DNA of 35,883 bases from an uncultured Alphaproteobacteria bacterium (lineage in GTDB: Bacteria; Pseudomonadota; Alphaproteobacteria; Rhodobacterales; Rhodobacteraceae): contig CACBNQ010000014.1 in NCBI GenBank assembly GCA_902540655.1, positions 1-35,883 on the forward strand, written 5' to 3'. A program made the translations under genes and the position numbers. Of this stretch, positions 25,230-32,629 are shown in pieces; within the stretch, counting starts at the first letter, position 1; each line of letters begins with the position of its first letter. The notes below the pieces were generated by a model. It was not told the DNA's origin, made no database searches, and was given only the letters and a program-made list of their open reading frames with translations.

Positions 25230-25434
25230 TTCAAATCTCCTTACAAGATTATGAAAGCAGGTTTCTTTCAAACTTCAAAAAAATCAATTTGACAAGCCTT
25301 GATGTCAGCTTTTTGAAATAATTATTCAATAAAAACATAGCATTACATTATCCCGGTTAAAAATAAAAAATTGGTATGTCAAAAAAAAACTATTAAAAAT
25401 TAAAAGCATAAGTTAACCTATTCAAGAGGTAGAG

Positions 25435-25677
25435 ATGTTTAGAATAAAGCAGAAAAACACGCCAGAAGGGCCCTGTTTTACGTGTCGATTGATTAGATCA
25501 TTTATATTGGCCACCGTAATGCTCATAATTTTAGGACTGGTGGCTAGTGATAGGCTTTACTTAGTTAATTTCATTTCCACAGAATTAATAGCAGCAATTA
25601 TTATGGTGCTTGGGTTTCTTTTATTCTTGTTCAAGCTTTGGCAGTGGAAAAAAGATAAAATGGAAAAGAAAATGTAA
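25435..25677 (+). CDS. Small two-TM membrane protein
   Basis: 80 aa, with AGAGG a few bases before the ATG. A hydrophilic N-terminus with a CFTC motif (residues 14-17) precedes two membrane segments (about 20-40 and 48-67) and a basic Lys-rich C-terminus, so both ends are probably cytoplasmic. No family recognised. It is transcribed divergently from rpoN over a 205-base gap and converges on the DUF1566 gene. Confidence 0.65.
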   Translation: MFRIKQKNTPEGPCFTCRLIRSFILATVMLIILGLVASDRLYLVNFISTELIAAIIMVLGFLLFLFKLWQWKKDKMEKKM

Positions 25678-25688
25678 ATCTAGTATTT

Positions 25689-26168
25689 TTATCTATCCCT
25701 TACCAACCTTACCGCTAAATCTTTGATAGGAGAAAATCTATTAAAGGAGAAGCCAGTGTGGAAATTTACGCTAACGTAGAATTTACTGTTGAAAATACTG
25801 CGGTTACTTGTCCAGTAAGGTGCGTTGTCAGTGTTGGGAAATATTTTTTCATTTATCTTAGGAGAAGGGCAACTCTTACAAACTATAGATGTAAGCTCTA
25901 CCTTTGAAGGTAATCGCCAATTTCCGCCTAATTGTTCATTAGCAATCTTTATCGCTTCTGGTACGAGATCTAAAGAAAGGTTTACAATTTTTCCTGAACA
26001 CTTATTCCCATCCCACCTCTGGCCAACGGAACATCTTAACCACTCAATTTTATGCTCTAGATCTATAACTATGTGGTCTTTTACAACAAATCTACCGTCA
26101 CTAGGATAGCAAATGCCTCCAGTTAGTATTAAAACCCAACATATTGCTATCGATCGTAAATTTAACAT
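25689..26168 (-). CDS. DUF1566-type exported protein
   Basis: From the ATG at 26168 the protein is 159 aa with a signal-like N-terminus (MLNLRSIAICWVLILTGGIC); Cys20 could make it a lipoprotein, though the lipobox is poor. The mature part has DUF1566/Lcl-type features: a TGLEW-like segment (DLEHKIEWLRCSVGQRW), NWRLPSKVEL, YWTSN and a C-terminal VRLVRD. Function unknown; such domains occur on surface proteins. Longer starts at 26195 and 26240 are possible; none has a good ribosome site. Confidence 0.7.
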   Translation of the reverse strand: MLNLRSIAICWVLILTGGICYPSDGRFVVKDHIVIDLEHKIEWLRCSVGQRWDGNKCSGKIVNLSLDLVPEAIKIANEQLGGNWRLPSKVELTSIVCKSCPSPKINEKIFPNTDNAPYWTSNRSIFNSKFYVSVNFHTGFSFNRFSPIKDLAVRLVRDR

Positions 26169-26261
26169 AGAATTAGTTTTCTTGTATTTGTACATAACAT
26201 TATTATATTCATAAACAAGTTTGATGCCAAAAATTTTCATTTTTTAAATTAGTTGAATTTT

Positions 26262-26278
26262 TTGGTACTATAATTGCA
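26262..26278 (+). promoter_or_regulatory. Sigma-54 type promoter of motAB
   Basis: TTGGTAC-TATAA-TTGCA fits the YTGGYAC-N5-TTGCW consensus, with GG (26264-26265) and GC (26276-26277) 12 bases apart. The expected transcription start near 26289 leaves a leader of about 39 bases containing AAAGGA before the motA ATG at 26328. Confidence 0.75.
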
Positions 26279-26327
26279 ATGTTTATTGTTGCAGGTAACA
26301 AAATATTATGAGGATAAAGGAAAAACC

Positions 26328-27092
26328 ATGGATATAGCCTCTCTTCTAGGATTAATCGGAGCTCTTGGATTTATAATATACGCAATGGTTTCGGGCGGCG
26401 GCGTTGGTCCTTTTATAGATGTACCTTCACTAGCTATCGTTTTTGGTGGAACTTTCTTTTGTGTTATGTACACATGTCCTTTACCAACGTTTCTTGGTTC
26501 TTTCGGTGTAATGGCAAAAGCTTTTTTTCCACCTGTGAAACCTCAAGATGAATTAGTAACAAAGATGGTGGAATTAGCAGGTATTGCCAGGAAAGATGGA
26601 ATGATGGCACTTGAAGGTCAAGATGTGCCTGATAAGTTTTTTTCCAAGGGATTACAAATGCTTGTTGACGGAGCAGATGAGGCCAAACTGACAACGCAAT
26701 TAAATCAAGAGATAAAGGCTATGAAGGCACGCCATGAGACTAATCAAGGTGTTGTAAAGGCATGGATAGATATTGCTCCGGCTATGGGTATGATTGGTAC
26801 ACTAGTAGGACTAGTCTTGATGCTCGGAAATATGGCAGACCCAAAGGCAATTGGCCCAGCCATGGCTGTTGCTCTTTTGACAACTCTATATGGAGCTTTT
26901 ATAGCAAACGTGTTGTTTTTGCCAATGATAACTTCTCTTGAAGGTTATACCGCGTATGAGGTCACTTACAGGGAAATGGTTGTTATGGGCTTAAGAAATA
27001 TTGCAAGAGGGGAGTCCCCAAGAAATATTCAAGATCAGATGGTGGCAAATTTACCACCTGCAGTACAACAAAAAATTGAAGCTGCCGCTTAA
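26328..27092 (+). CDS. motA: Flagellar stator subunit, PomA/MotA type
   Basis: Four-TM stator protein of the MotA/TolQ/ExbB family, 254 aa. The start at ATG 26328 has AAAGGA 6 bases upstream and gives MDIASLLGLIGALGF, the PomA-type N-terminus; an upstream in-frame start at 26274 would run through the sigma-54 promoter. The cytoplasmic loop (about 70-150) carries the charged residues contacting FliG, and IDIAPAMGMIGTLVGLV and the following segment form TM3/TM4 with the conserved prolines. Closer in look to PomA than to E. coli MotA. Confidence 0.95.
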   Translation: MDIASLLGLIGALGFIIYAMVSGGGVGPFIDVPSLAIVFGGTFFCVMYTCPLPTFLGSFGVMAKAFFPPVKPQDELVTKMVELAGIARKDGMMALEGQDVPDKFFSKGLQMLVDGADEAKLTTQLNQEIKAMKARHETNQGVVKAWIDIAPAMGMIGTLVGLVLMLGNMADPKAIGPAMAVALLTTLYGAFIANVLFLPMITSLEGYTAYEVTYREMVVMGLRNIARGESPRNIQDQMVANLPPAVQQKIEAAA

Positions 27093-27121
27093 TAAGAATT
27101 GGATCTTAAGGGAACATTGAA

Positions 27122-28282
27122 GTGGCAGAAGAAGTAGAAGCTGAGATAGAAGAAGAGGAAGAGGAATGCCCAAAGTGCCCTCCTGTTGGGGCTCCTGCAT
27201 GGATGGCAACTTTTGCAGATATGGCGACCCTTTTAATGGCATTCTTTGTTCTCATTCTGTCATTTGCAGAATTTAACGTGCCCAAATTTAAACAGATATC
27301 CGGTTCGTTGAAGAATGCATTTGGTGTTCAAAGGTTGGTGCCCGTTGTTGAGCAACCAAAAGGAACTACGGTGTTGTCCTTAAACTTTAGCCCTTCTCCC
27401 AGTCCATCAGTTACAAAGCAGATGACCCAACAAACCACTAATCTGGAAAAAAAAGAGCTTGAAGTAAAAACGGAAGAAGATGAGGGAGGCGAGAAGGATA
27501 AAAAAGCTAAAGAATTAGTAGAAGCCCTTCAAGAAGCTGTTGATAAAGGAGAAATAAAAGTAGAAGCAATTGGGGAAGCTGTAAAAGTAGAAATAGGTGA
27601 TGAAGAGACTTTGGCGAAGGACCTTCCTAAGTTGATACAAGAAACACTAGAAGCTATTGAAGAAGCTAAGAATAAAACAGGTAATGCTGATCAAGAGGTG
27701 CTTTTTGGGGGTCTTGAGGATAAATTAAAAGAATTAGCATCTCTTGCACAGACAGAGGCTGATGGCGAAACAAAAGGTTCATCAAAAGATTCCGGTTCAG
27801 GGAAAACAGATAAAGAAAAGTCGGCAGAAGAAGCGTCAGCCAATCAAGCAGCGAATGAACTTGAAGTTGCTTTAAAAAATGAAATAGATAAGGGTCTTGT
27901 TAGTGTGGAAAGAAAAGATGGCAAGGTCTTCGTGACAGTAGGCTCTGGCGGAGCATTTTCATCAGGATCAGCGGAGTTAACGTCTCAAGCAAGACAGATT
28001 ATGGCAAAAATTGCTGATAAGGGGGTAGGAAAGACAGGGACAGTGACTGTTTCTGGCCATACTGATAATGTTCCCTTGATGTTTGGGGGAAATTTCAGAG
28101 ACAACTGGGATTTAGCTGCAGCTAGAGCATCTAGTGTCGTGCAAGAGCTCGAGAAAGCAGGAAACATAAGCACAGATAGAATGAAAGCGGTGAGCTTTGG
28201 TGAGTCGAAGCCAATTGATACAAATGAGACTTCTGCTGGAAGAGAAAAAAATAGAAGAATTGAGATTGAAATAAATTTTTGA
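27122..28282 (+). CDS. motB: Flagellar stator subunit, PomB/MotB type, with extended linker
   Basis: 386 aa, longer than the about 310 aa usual. GTG start with AAGGGA upstream. A Glu-rich N-terminus and CPKCPPVGAPAWM precede the single TM; TFADMATLLMAFF (30-42) holds the ion-binding Asp33. A plug-like region LKNAFGVQRL is at 63-72. A Lys/Glu-rich linker of about 200 residues follows. The OmpA-like peptidoglycan-binding domain (about 277-386) has VSGHTDNVPL, NWDLAAARAS and NRRIEIEI. Segment 129-160 resembles segment 244-275, just before the OmpA domain, suggesting internal duplication. Pairs with MotA 29 bases upstream. Confidence 0.94.
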   Translation: MAEEVEAEIEEEEEECPKCPPVGAPAWMATFADMATLLMAFFVLILSFAEFNVPKFKQISGSLKNAFGVQRLVPVVEQPKGTTVLSLNFSPSPSPSVTKQMTQQTTNLEKKELEVKTEEDEGGEKDKKAKELVEALQEAVDKGEIKVEAIGEAVKVEIGDEETLAKDLPKLIQETLEAIEEAKNKTGNADQEVLFGGLEDKLKELASLAQTEADGETKGSSKDSGSGKTDKEKSAEEASANQAANELEVALKNEIDKGLVSVERKDGKVFVTVGSGGAFSSGSAELTSQARQIMAKIADKGVGKTGTVTVSGHTDNVPLMFGGNFRDNWDLAAARASSVVQELEKAGNISTDRMKAVSFGESKPIDTNETSAGREKNRRIEIEINF

Positions 28283-28355
28283 TTATCGTACCTAAACACC
28301 GTTTGGATTTATTTGCACCAAATGCATTGTTAAAATTCGATATCAGCAAAAATCT

Positions 28356-28418
28356 TACAGCTGTATTTCGATAGATTTGACAATTACTATTTACGTTATC
28401 AACGTTGAAACAGCTGTA
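28356..28418. repeat. Paired ACAGCTGT palindromes able to form a long stem
   Basis: TACAGCTGTA (28356-28365) is a perfect 10-base palindrome, and ACAGCTGT recurs at 28410-28417. The two copies can also pair with each other: TACAGCTGT plus TTC against GAA plus ACAGCTGTA, about 12 bp with a 2-base bulge. The loop contains its own small hairpin, ACGTT-ATC-AACGT (28393-28405). This could be a structured transcript or a pair of dyad binding sites. Confidence 0.4.
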
Positions 28419-28990
28419 GTAAAAAGCTTGTTGATTTGAATAACCAAAATTGTGACCTTTCTGCGATGGATACTAAAATTCATTTAAAATGGAGGGATCT
28501 AACAACGCATCCATACGCATGTGCTTTTGCCTGATTTTATCTACCCTCGCTGAGATACATATATAAGCGCCCCCAAAGAGAGGATTTAGGTCTATGGAGG
28601 GATATGAAAAAATAGGGTTTTCCTAATTGCATTAAAAAGCAAGATAATCGATTTTATATAAGATTATCCACAAAAAATCAGAAAATTTATTTTCTAAATA
28701 GTCATTTGTTTCTCTTCTTCAGAGCGTTATTGGCAAATTTGTATTCCTGTTGTTTTGTAGATGAGATCAATAACTGGAAAAGCAATAGGTGTGAGCCAAG
28801 TTATAAGATATATCATTATGCCAGCACATCTGCGTCTTTGGTTATTATAAACCAATTAAAATATTAATGTAAGATCACTCAATTTTATTTTATGGGATTT
28901 GCTAAGGGAAGTTGAGAGGTATTTTAGTATTTTTTTGATACACTATTCATGAAAAAATTTTTGGTCTAAAGATTTTTTTTTAATAATTAC

Positions 28991-29014
28991 TAAATTCTAT
29001 AAAAATAGAATTTA
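28991..29014 (+). terminator. AT-rich hairpin, possible terminator
   Basis: TAAATTCTAT-AAAA-ATAGAATTTA, a perfect 10-bp stem with a 4-base loop, followed on the plus strand by ATTTTTATTT. It lies 700 bases past motB. The stem is nearly all A/T and therefore weak; it could terminate an unannotated plus-strand transcript in this region. Confidence 0.35.
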
Positions 29015-29419
29015 ATTTTTATTTGCGCTATGATGGACTGCGATTGATCTATTAAAAGTTTAAGTTGTAGAGACTTTCTTAAATTTAGATTAGGGAAGGA
29101 TAATACTAGAAAAATTATCCAGAATTACTTTGAAACGATCAAGTATACTTAAAGCAAAATAGGCATTTTGTATTAAAAACAATATCAATCAAGCTTGTTA
29201 TTGCGCAAAAAAGTAATGGTGAGATTAACTGAAATTAGTGCTTGCCATCCAAATATTTTTGCTGATTACTCTATATTCTTGCTTCGAAAGTCCATGCATT
29301 TATTCACCTGTTTATTGTAGGAAGGTATAGAGAGAGACCAATACATACTATTTAGGAAAATTATTACTCAAACACAAAATGCATACCTGAGTGGGGGGTT
29401 AACCTTTTATTCAGGGTTC

Positions 29420-30301
29420 TTATGTGTATTGTTGTGAGGCTTTGAGAACATTTCCAGATTTATTCTTTTTCCTAGGCTTAGGAACTTCCTTTTTATAAGG
29501 TTTTACGACGGCATTTATAAAATTAACTTTTTCATCGAGGTTCCGACACATCTCTTGAGCTTCTTTATCGGATCTTGCTGCAACTATTGCCCATACTTGC
29601 CTATCCTGAAACAGTCCGTAACTTCTTCTAAGAGTGACTTGGCCTTTTCTTAAATAGAGGCCTACTAAAACGACTGCTAATATAAAAAGATATATATTTA
29701 CGCTGAAGGTGATAAGATAAACACAGAGTATCGCTAACAATGGCTCCCACATTTTCTGTTGCACCAACCATACCGGAGGCAAGATAACTGCCAGCTGAGT
29801 ATGTGTCGTATCGTAGACATCTACCACTCTTTTAACGTCTCTCAGTGCCTCAAAAATACGGTATTCCTCTTTCTGTCCCATTTCCCTTTTCTGAAACAAT
29901 TCCATGATCATCTGGGACTCCTCAGGACGAGTGAATTCAAAAATTCCACCTAATGGACCTCTGGTGAATATTTCAAAAAACTTGCCATTTCTCCACACCG
30001 TTAAGAGCCACATGTCATCTTCTTCTCCACTAGACAGTAGATCAACCAATTTATCTATGCTCTCGTGATAACTGCTTCCATCTATCGCAACTATCACATC
30101 ATTTTCTTTCAGTCGTAAAGCTTTAGTTCTAGAAGATTGGCCATGCTCTTTAAGCTTTAAGAAAGTTTGCAGTTGTACTTCTTCAGAAGAACTTTCGTTT
30201 AACTCATTAGAATTTTCGTCGGACATTTCCGACTCAATGAAGTCCTCGTTTTCGCTCTCTGGTTGTTGACTATCTAAATCTTGCATAGTAGCTTGTTCCA
30301 A
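29420..30301 (-). CDS. PDZ-like membrane protein in the flagellar operon tail
   Basis: 293 aa, no named family. A very acidic, Ser/Asn/Glu-rich N-terminus (1-45) leads to a PDZ-like domain (about 50-115: KALRLKENDVIVAIDGSSY and a WLLTVWRNGKFFEI strand). A helical section (125-170) and a hydrophobic stretch (about 187-216) long enough for a hairpin of two short TM helices follow. A C-terminal cytoplasmic-type domain with a basic end (KKEVPKPRKKNKSG) completes the protein. It starts 4 bases after the coiled-coil gene, so it is the last gene of the fliM-to-tail operon. A scaffold at the flagellar base is a guess from location. Confidence 0.8.
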   Translation of the reverse strand: MEQATMQDLDSQQPESENEDFIESEMSDENSNELNESSSEEVQLQTFLKLKEHGQSSRTKALRLKENDVIVAIDGSSYHESIDKLVDLLSSGEEDDMWLLTVWRNGKFFEIFTRGPLGGIFEFTRPEESQMIMELFQKREMGQKEEYRIFEALRDVKRVVDVYDTTHTQLAVILPPVWLVQQKMWEPLLAILCVYLITFSVNIYLFILAVVLVGLYLRKGQVTLRRSYGLFQDRQVWAIVAARSDKEAQEMCRNLDEKVNFINAVVKPYKKEVPKPRKKNKSGNVLKASQQYT

Positions 30302-30305
30302 AAAA

Positions 30306-31055
30306 TCATGGGAATTTAATCAGTCCATCTGAGCTCTTAATTTTACTGAATATTTCTTCGTTCTTTTTATAGAGAGATCTGATTTCTTTTGTTAATTGGT
30401 TTTGAGACTTAGATATCTCTTCCATAACCATATTGTCAGATGTAGAAGCCTTCATATTCTTTAAAGAAGCGAGGAGTTCATTTTGATAAGCATCAATTCC
30501 TTTACTAAGCTTATTAAGCCTTTTTTCAAATGATTGGGCTATTTTTTCAGCAAATATATTAACCGCTTGCTCTGTATTTTTGGTCATTGCGTCCTGTAAG
30601 CCTTTGTTTTGTTCAAGCACTCTGCTAGCGAGAGCATTTGTTGCAACAGAAATTTCTTTTCTCAAAGAAGATAACTCCTCTACTAATTTCGCATTCTGTT
30701 TTTCGAGTGCTACCTGACTCTCCATGGCCACTGATAAAGCTTTGACGTTATCTTTGAGATCATCAACATTTTCTGCAAAAATCACAAGAGCCTCTCTATT
30801 TGTAGTCGTCATCACACTCAAATCTGACATTGAACGAAAATAGAGCACTGATGAAAATACCATCGCTACTATTGCTGCGATCATAGAGCTCCCAAAAATT
30901 ATAGTCGTATAACGATGTATTTGCTTCACTTGTGTCTCCAGTTTTTTATGCTCTCTTTTTACTTTGTTGTATTCAGAGGTTACATCAGTTGCCGCGTCTG
31001 CTGCATCTAGGGCGATTTTAATACTTTCTTCGATTGTACTTAGATCTGAACTCAT
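30306..31055 (-). CDS. Membrane coiled-coil protein in the flagellar operon tail
   Basis: 249 aa, family not recognised. A short cytoplasmic helix (1-48, heptad-like, ending in KKLETQVKQIHRY), one membrane segment (about 50-73) and a long helical coiled-coil region (80-240) rich in Ala, Lys, Glu and Ser with no Cys. The topology resembles chemoreceptor- or stator-associated coiled coils, but no MCP signalling motif is present. It starts inside the stop of the preceding gene (TAATG overlap), so translation is coupled. Confidence 0.8.
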   Translation of the reverse strand: MSSDLSTIEESIKIALDAADAATDVTSEYNKVKREHKKLETQVKQIHRYTTIIFGSSMIAAIVAMVFSSVLYFRSMSDLSVMTTTNREALVIFAENVDDLKDNVKALSVAMESQVALEKQNAKLVEELSSLRKEISVATNALASRVLEQNKGLQDAMTKNTEQAVNIFAEKIAQSFEKRLNKLSKGIDAYQNELLASLKNMKASTSDNMVMEEISKSQNQLTKEIRSLYKKNEEIFSKIKSSDGLIKFP

Positions 31056-31249
31056 TAATGTGACCTCCTGCGAGATTCAATTGTTTTTTCAACGTTTCTA
31101 CGTTTGTAGTAAGCACATTTCATGCCAGTTGTTGCCATAACCTCTTGGTAAGGAATCTTTGACGACTTGAAACCAAACTTTCGACAACCCCACCTTCGTC
31201 TAGGATCATGTGTAATAAACAAATGAATGCATTGATTACAAGTTGTCAT
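31055..31249 (-). CDS. 64-aa Cys-rich protein, possible zinc-binding
   Basis: Small basic protein with Cys4, Cys7, His9, Cys22 and Cys45 in the pattern CNQCIHLFITHDPRRRWGCR...GFKS...TGMKCAYY. This resembles a small proteobacterial family of the form CxxCxH-x(n)-GCRxxGFKS-x(n)-SGxxC, often left as hypothetical; I recall it only as a pattern. Metal binding by the cysteines is likely. It overlaps the upstream two-TM gene by 4 bases and the downstream coiled-coil gene by 1, so it belongs to the flagellar operon. Confidence 0.8.
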   Translation of the reverse strand: MTTCNQCIHLFITHDPRRRWGCRKFGFKSSKIPYQEVMATTGMKCAYYKRRNVEKTIESRRRSH

Positions 31250-31479
31250 GATTTTCTATTTTTTTTCTCACCTATAGAGTCAAAAAGGCGAGCTATTGCA
31301 TATCTAAAGACAGCCAGGCACAACAAAAAACAGACAATCCAAATAACTACAGCTCTAAAAATATTGCCCGCATAAAATGCTTCAAGACCGTTTAATAGGG
31401 ATAGAAAAGCAACTCCTCCAAAGCAAGCGGAACTTATATAGTCTCCAAGAGATTCGTGGCTTCTTCTAGGCATATCCAT
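31246..31479 (-). CDS. 77-aa two-TM membrane protein
   Basis: Small protein with a basic N-terminus (MDMPRRSHESLGDY), two membrane segments (about 14-33 and 41-64) and a basic C-terminal tail (GEKKNRKS). No family recognised. Its start lies 14 bases inside the end of flhB and its stop overlaps the next gene by 4 bases, indicating tight coupling with flhB translation. Confidence 0.75.
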   Translation of the reverse strand: MDMPRRSHESLGDYISSACFGGVAFLSLLNGLEAFYAGNIFRAVVIWIVCFLLCLAVFRYAIARLFDSIGEKKNRKS

Positions 31480-32629
31480 TCTCCTTCAAAATCGTTCCAT
31501 TTTCATTGAATCTTAAATCCTCTGGAACATCAATAGCTGGGGTTTCTATATCTTCCCCTCTGTCTAGTTTATAAACATATGCTAGTGCTACTGCCACCGC
31601 ATTGTAAAGCTTTTCAGAGATCTCTTCTCCAATTTCTCCTGTAAAAAATAATGCCCTAGCGAGTAGTGGGCTTCGAAAACTTGTTATGTTCTTCTCAGTG
31701 CCGATATCTATTATCCTTTTTGCGATCAGTCCTTTACCCATCGCAATGATTTTGGGGGCTCCTAATTGCCCAACTTCGTATTTGAGAGCTACAGCAAAAT
31801 GCGTTGGGTTTGTTATAATAGCTGTGGCTTCACCCATGTTTTCTAAGGCTTCTTGCTGCTTCGCAGATTTCGTGGCACTTTCCATTTGAAGTCGCCTTAT
31901 TTTCGCTCTTACTTCAGGGGAACCCTCCGTTTGTTTATACTCGTCTTTAACTTCTTGCTTAGTCATTCGAAGAGACTTGATGTGCTCATACCTTTGATAA
32001 AAATAGTCTATTGCCGCTATTACCAATAAACAAATCAGCAAGGCTCCTATCAAAAGCGGAAAAGAAGATTGAGTGAGTTCTAGCCCAGTCTTTAGATTAC
32101 CATCTGTAATTCGCAGTATTTGAGGCAGCAAATAGTAAATTACGCCAATAGCACTTGCAAATAACAAACCGACTTTTAATAATGCCTTTCCAAGCTCAAC
32201 TAAACTCTTTAAGGAGAACATTCTTTTTAATCCACTTAACGGATTAATTCTATTAGATTTGAAAGTGAGGGCTTTGGGCGCAAAATTTATACCTCCAACG
32301 GCAAATTGCGTAGCCAATACGACGACTAACATTGGCACGCCAACATATAGAGAGATTTTTAATATAAAAAATAAAGCATCTAATGATTTTGTTGTTGGTA
32401 AATCGTCCAGCTTGTCATTTCCTGTGAAAACAAATAGATTTCCCCATTCAAATAAGAGTGGTTTAAATGCAAAAGAAAAAGCGTACATAAGCAACAAAGC
32501 TCCTGCGATCCCTGTGAAAACAAACATTTCTTTAGAACTTAAAACCTTTCCGTCTTCTTTATGTTTGTCAATTTTGCGTTGGGAAGGCTCCTCCGTTTTT
32601 TCCTGTCCATCTTGGTTTTCTTCAGCCAT
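31466..32629 (-). CDS. flhB: Flagellar export switch protein
   Basis: Type III export component controlling the rod/hook-to-filament substrate switch. 387 aa: cytoplasmic N-terminus with EKTEEPSQRKIDKHKEDGKVLSS-type sequence (10-32), four membrane segments (about 33-60, 85-112, 145-170, 187-210) and the cytoplasmic domain with the autocleavage site NPTH (274-277) in ITNPTHFAVALKYE. The C-terminal tail after about residue 360 is slightly extended. It overlaps fliR by 8 bases. Confidence 0.97.
   Translation of the reverse strand: MAEENQDGQEKTEEPSQRKIDKHKEDGKVLSSKEMFVFTGIAGALLLMYAFSFAFKPLLFEWGNLFVFTGNDKLDDLPTTKSLDALFFILKISLYVGVPMLVVVLATQFAVGGINFAPKALTFKSNRINPLSGLKRMFSLKSLVELGKALLKVGLLFASAIGVIYYLLPQILRITDGNLKTGLELTQSSFPLLIGALLICLLVIAAIDYFYQRYEHIKSLRMTKQEVKDEYKQTEGSPEVRAKIRRLQMESATKSAKQQEALENMGEATAIITNPTHFAVALKYEVGQLGAPKIIAMGKGLIAKRIIDIGTEKNITSFRSPLLARALFFTGEIGEEISEKLYNAVAVALAYVYKLDRGEDIETPAIDVPEDLRFNENGTILKENGYA

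Larger units (their letters stand above)
28283..29419. other. 1.1-kb AT-rich intergenic region between convergent motB and flagellar-tail genes
   Basis: No convincing gene. The longest frames from ATG are 34 codons (29216-29320, plus) and 24 codons (29225-29299, minus). Visible structure: a weak hairpin behind motB (28292-28306), an imperfect long stem around two ACAGCTGT palindromes (28356-28418), the direct repeat ATGGAGGGAT (at about 28489 and 28594), one perfect DnaA-box match TTATCCACA (28664-28672), a 10-bp AT-rich hairpin (28991-29014) and a GGTTAACC palindrome (29397-29404) flanked by CCTGA/TCAGG. It may hold a small RNA or decayed sequence; neither is proven. Confidence 0.6.

Noticed and set aside
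25230-25271. Longer rpoN start at 25271.
   Set aside because: The ATG at 25229 has GGAG at the right distance and the canonical sigma-54 N-terminus; the extension covers the ribosome site.
26274-26327. Longer motA start at 26274.
   Set aside because: It would lie inside the sigma-54 promoter; ATG 26328 has a good ribosome site and the family N-terminus.
28664-28672. Perfect DnaA-box match TTATCCACA in the large intergenic region, suggesting a replication origin.
   Set aside because: Only one perfect box is present, near-matches at about 28396 and 29302 are scattered, and another perfect box (TGTGGATAA, about 10316) occurs inside a coding gene. No box cluster with an unwinding element is seen.
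29225-29299. 24-codon minus-strand ORF with AGGTG 5 bases upstream.
   Set aside because: Very short, no recognisable domain, and an equally open 34-codon frame lies on the other strand; could be chance.
29216-29320. 34-codon plus-strand ORF in the large intergenic region.
   Set aside because: No ribosome site, no recognisable composition and overlap with the minus-strand frame.
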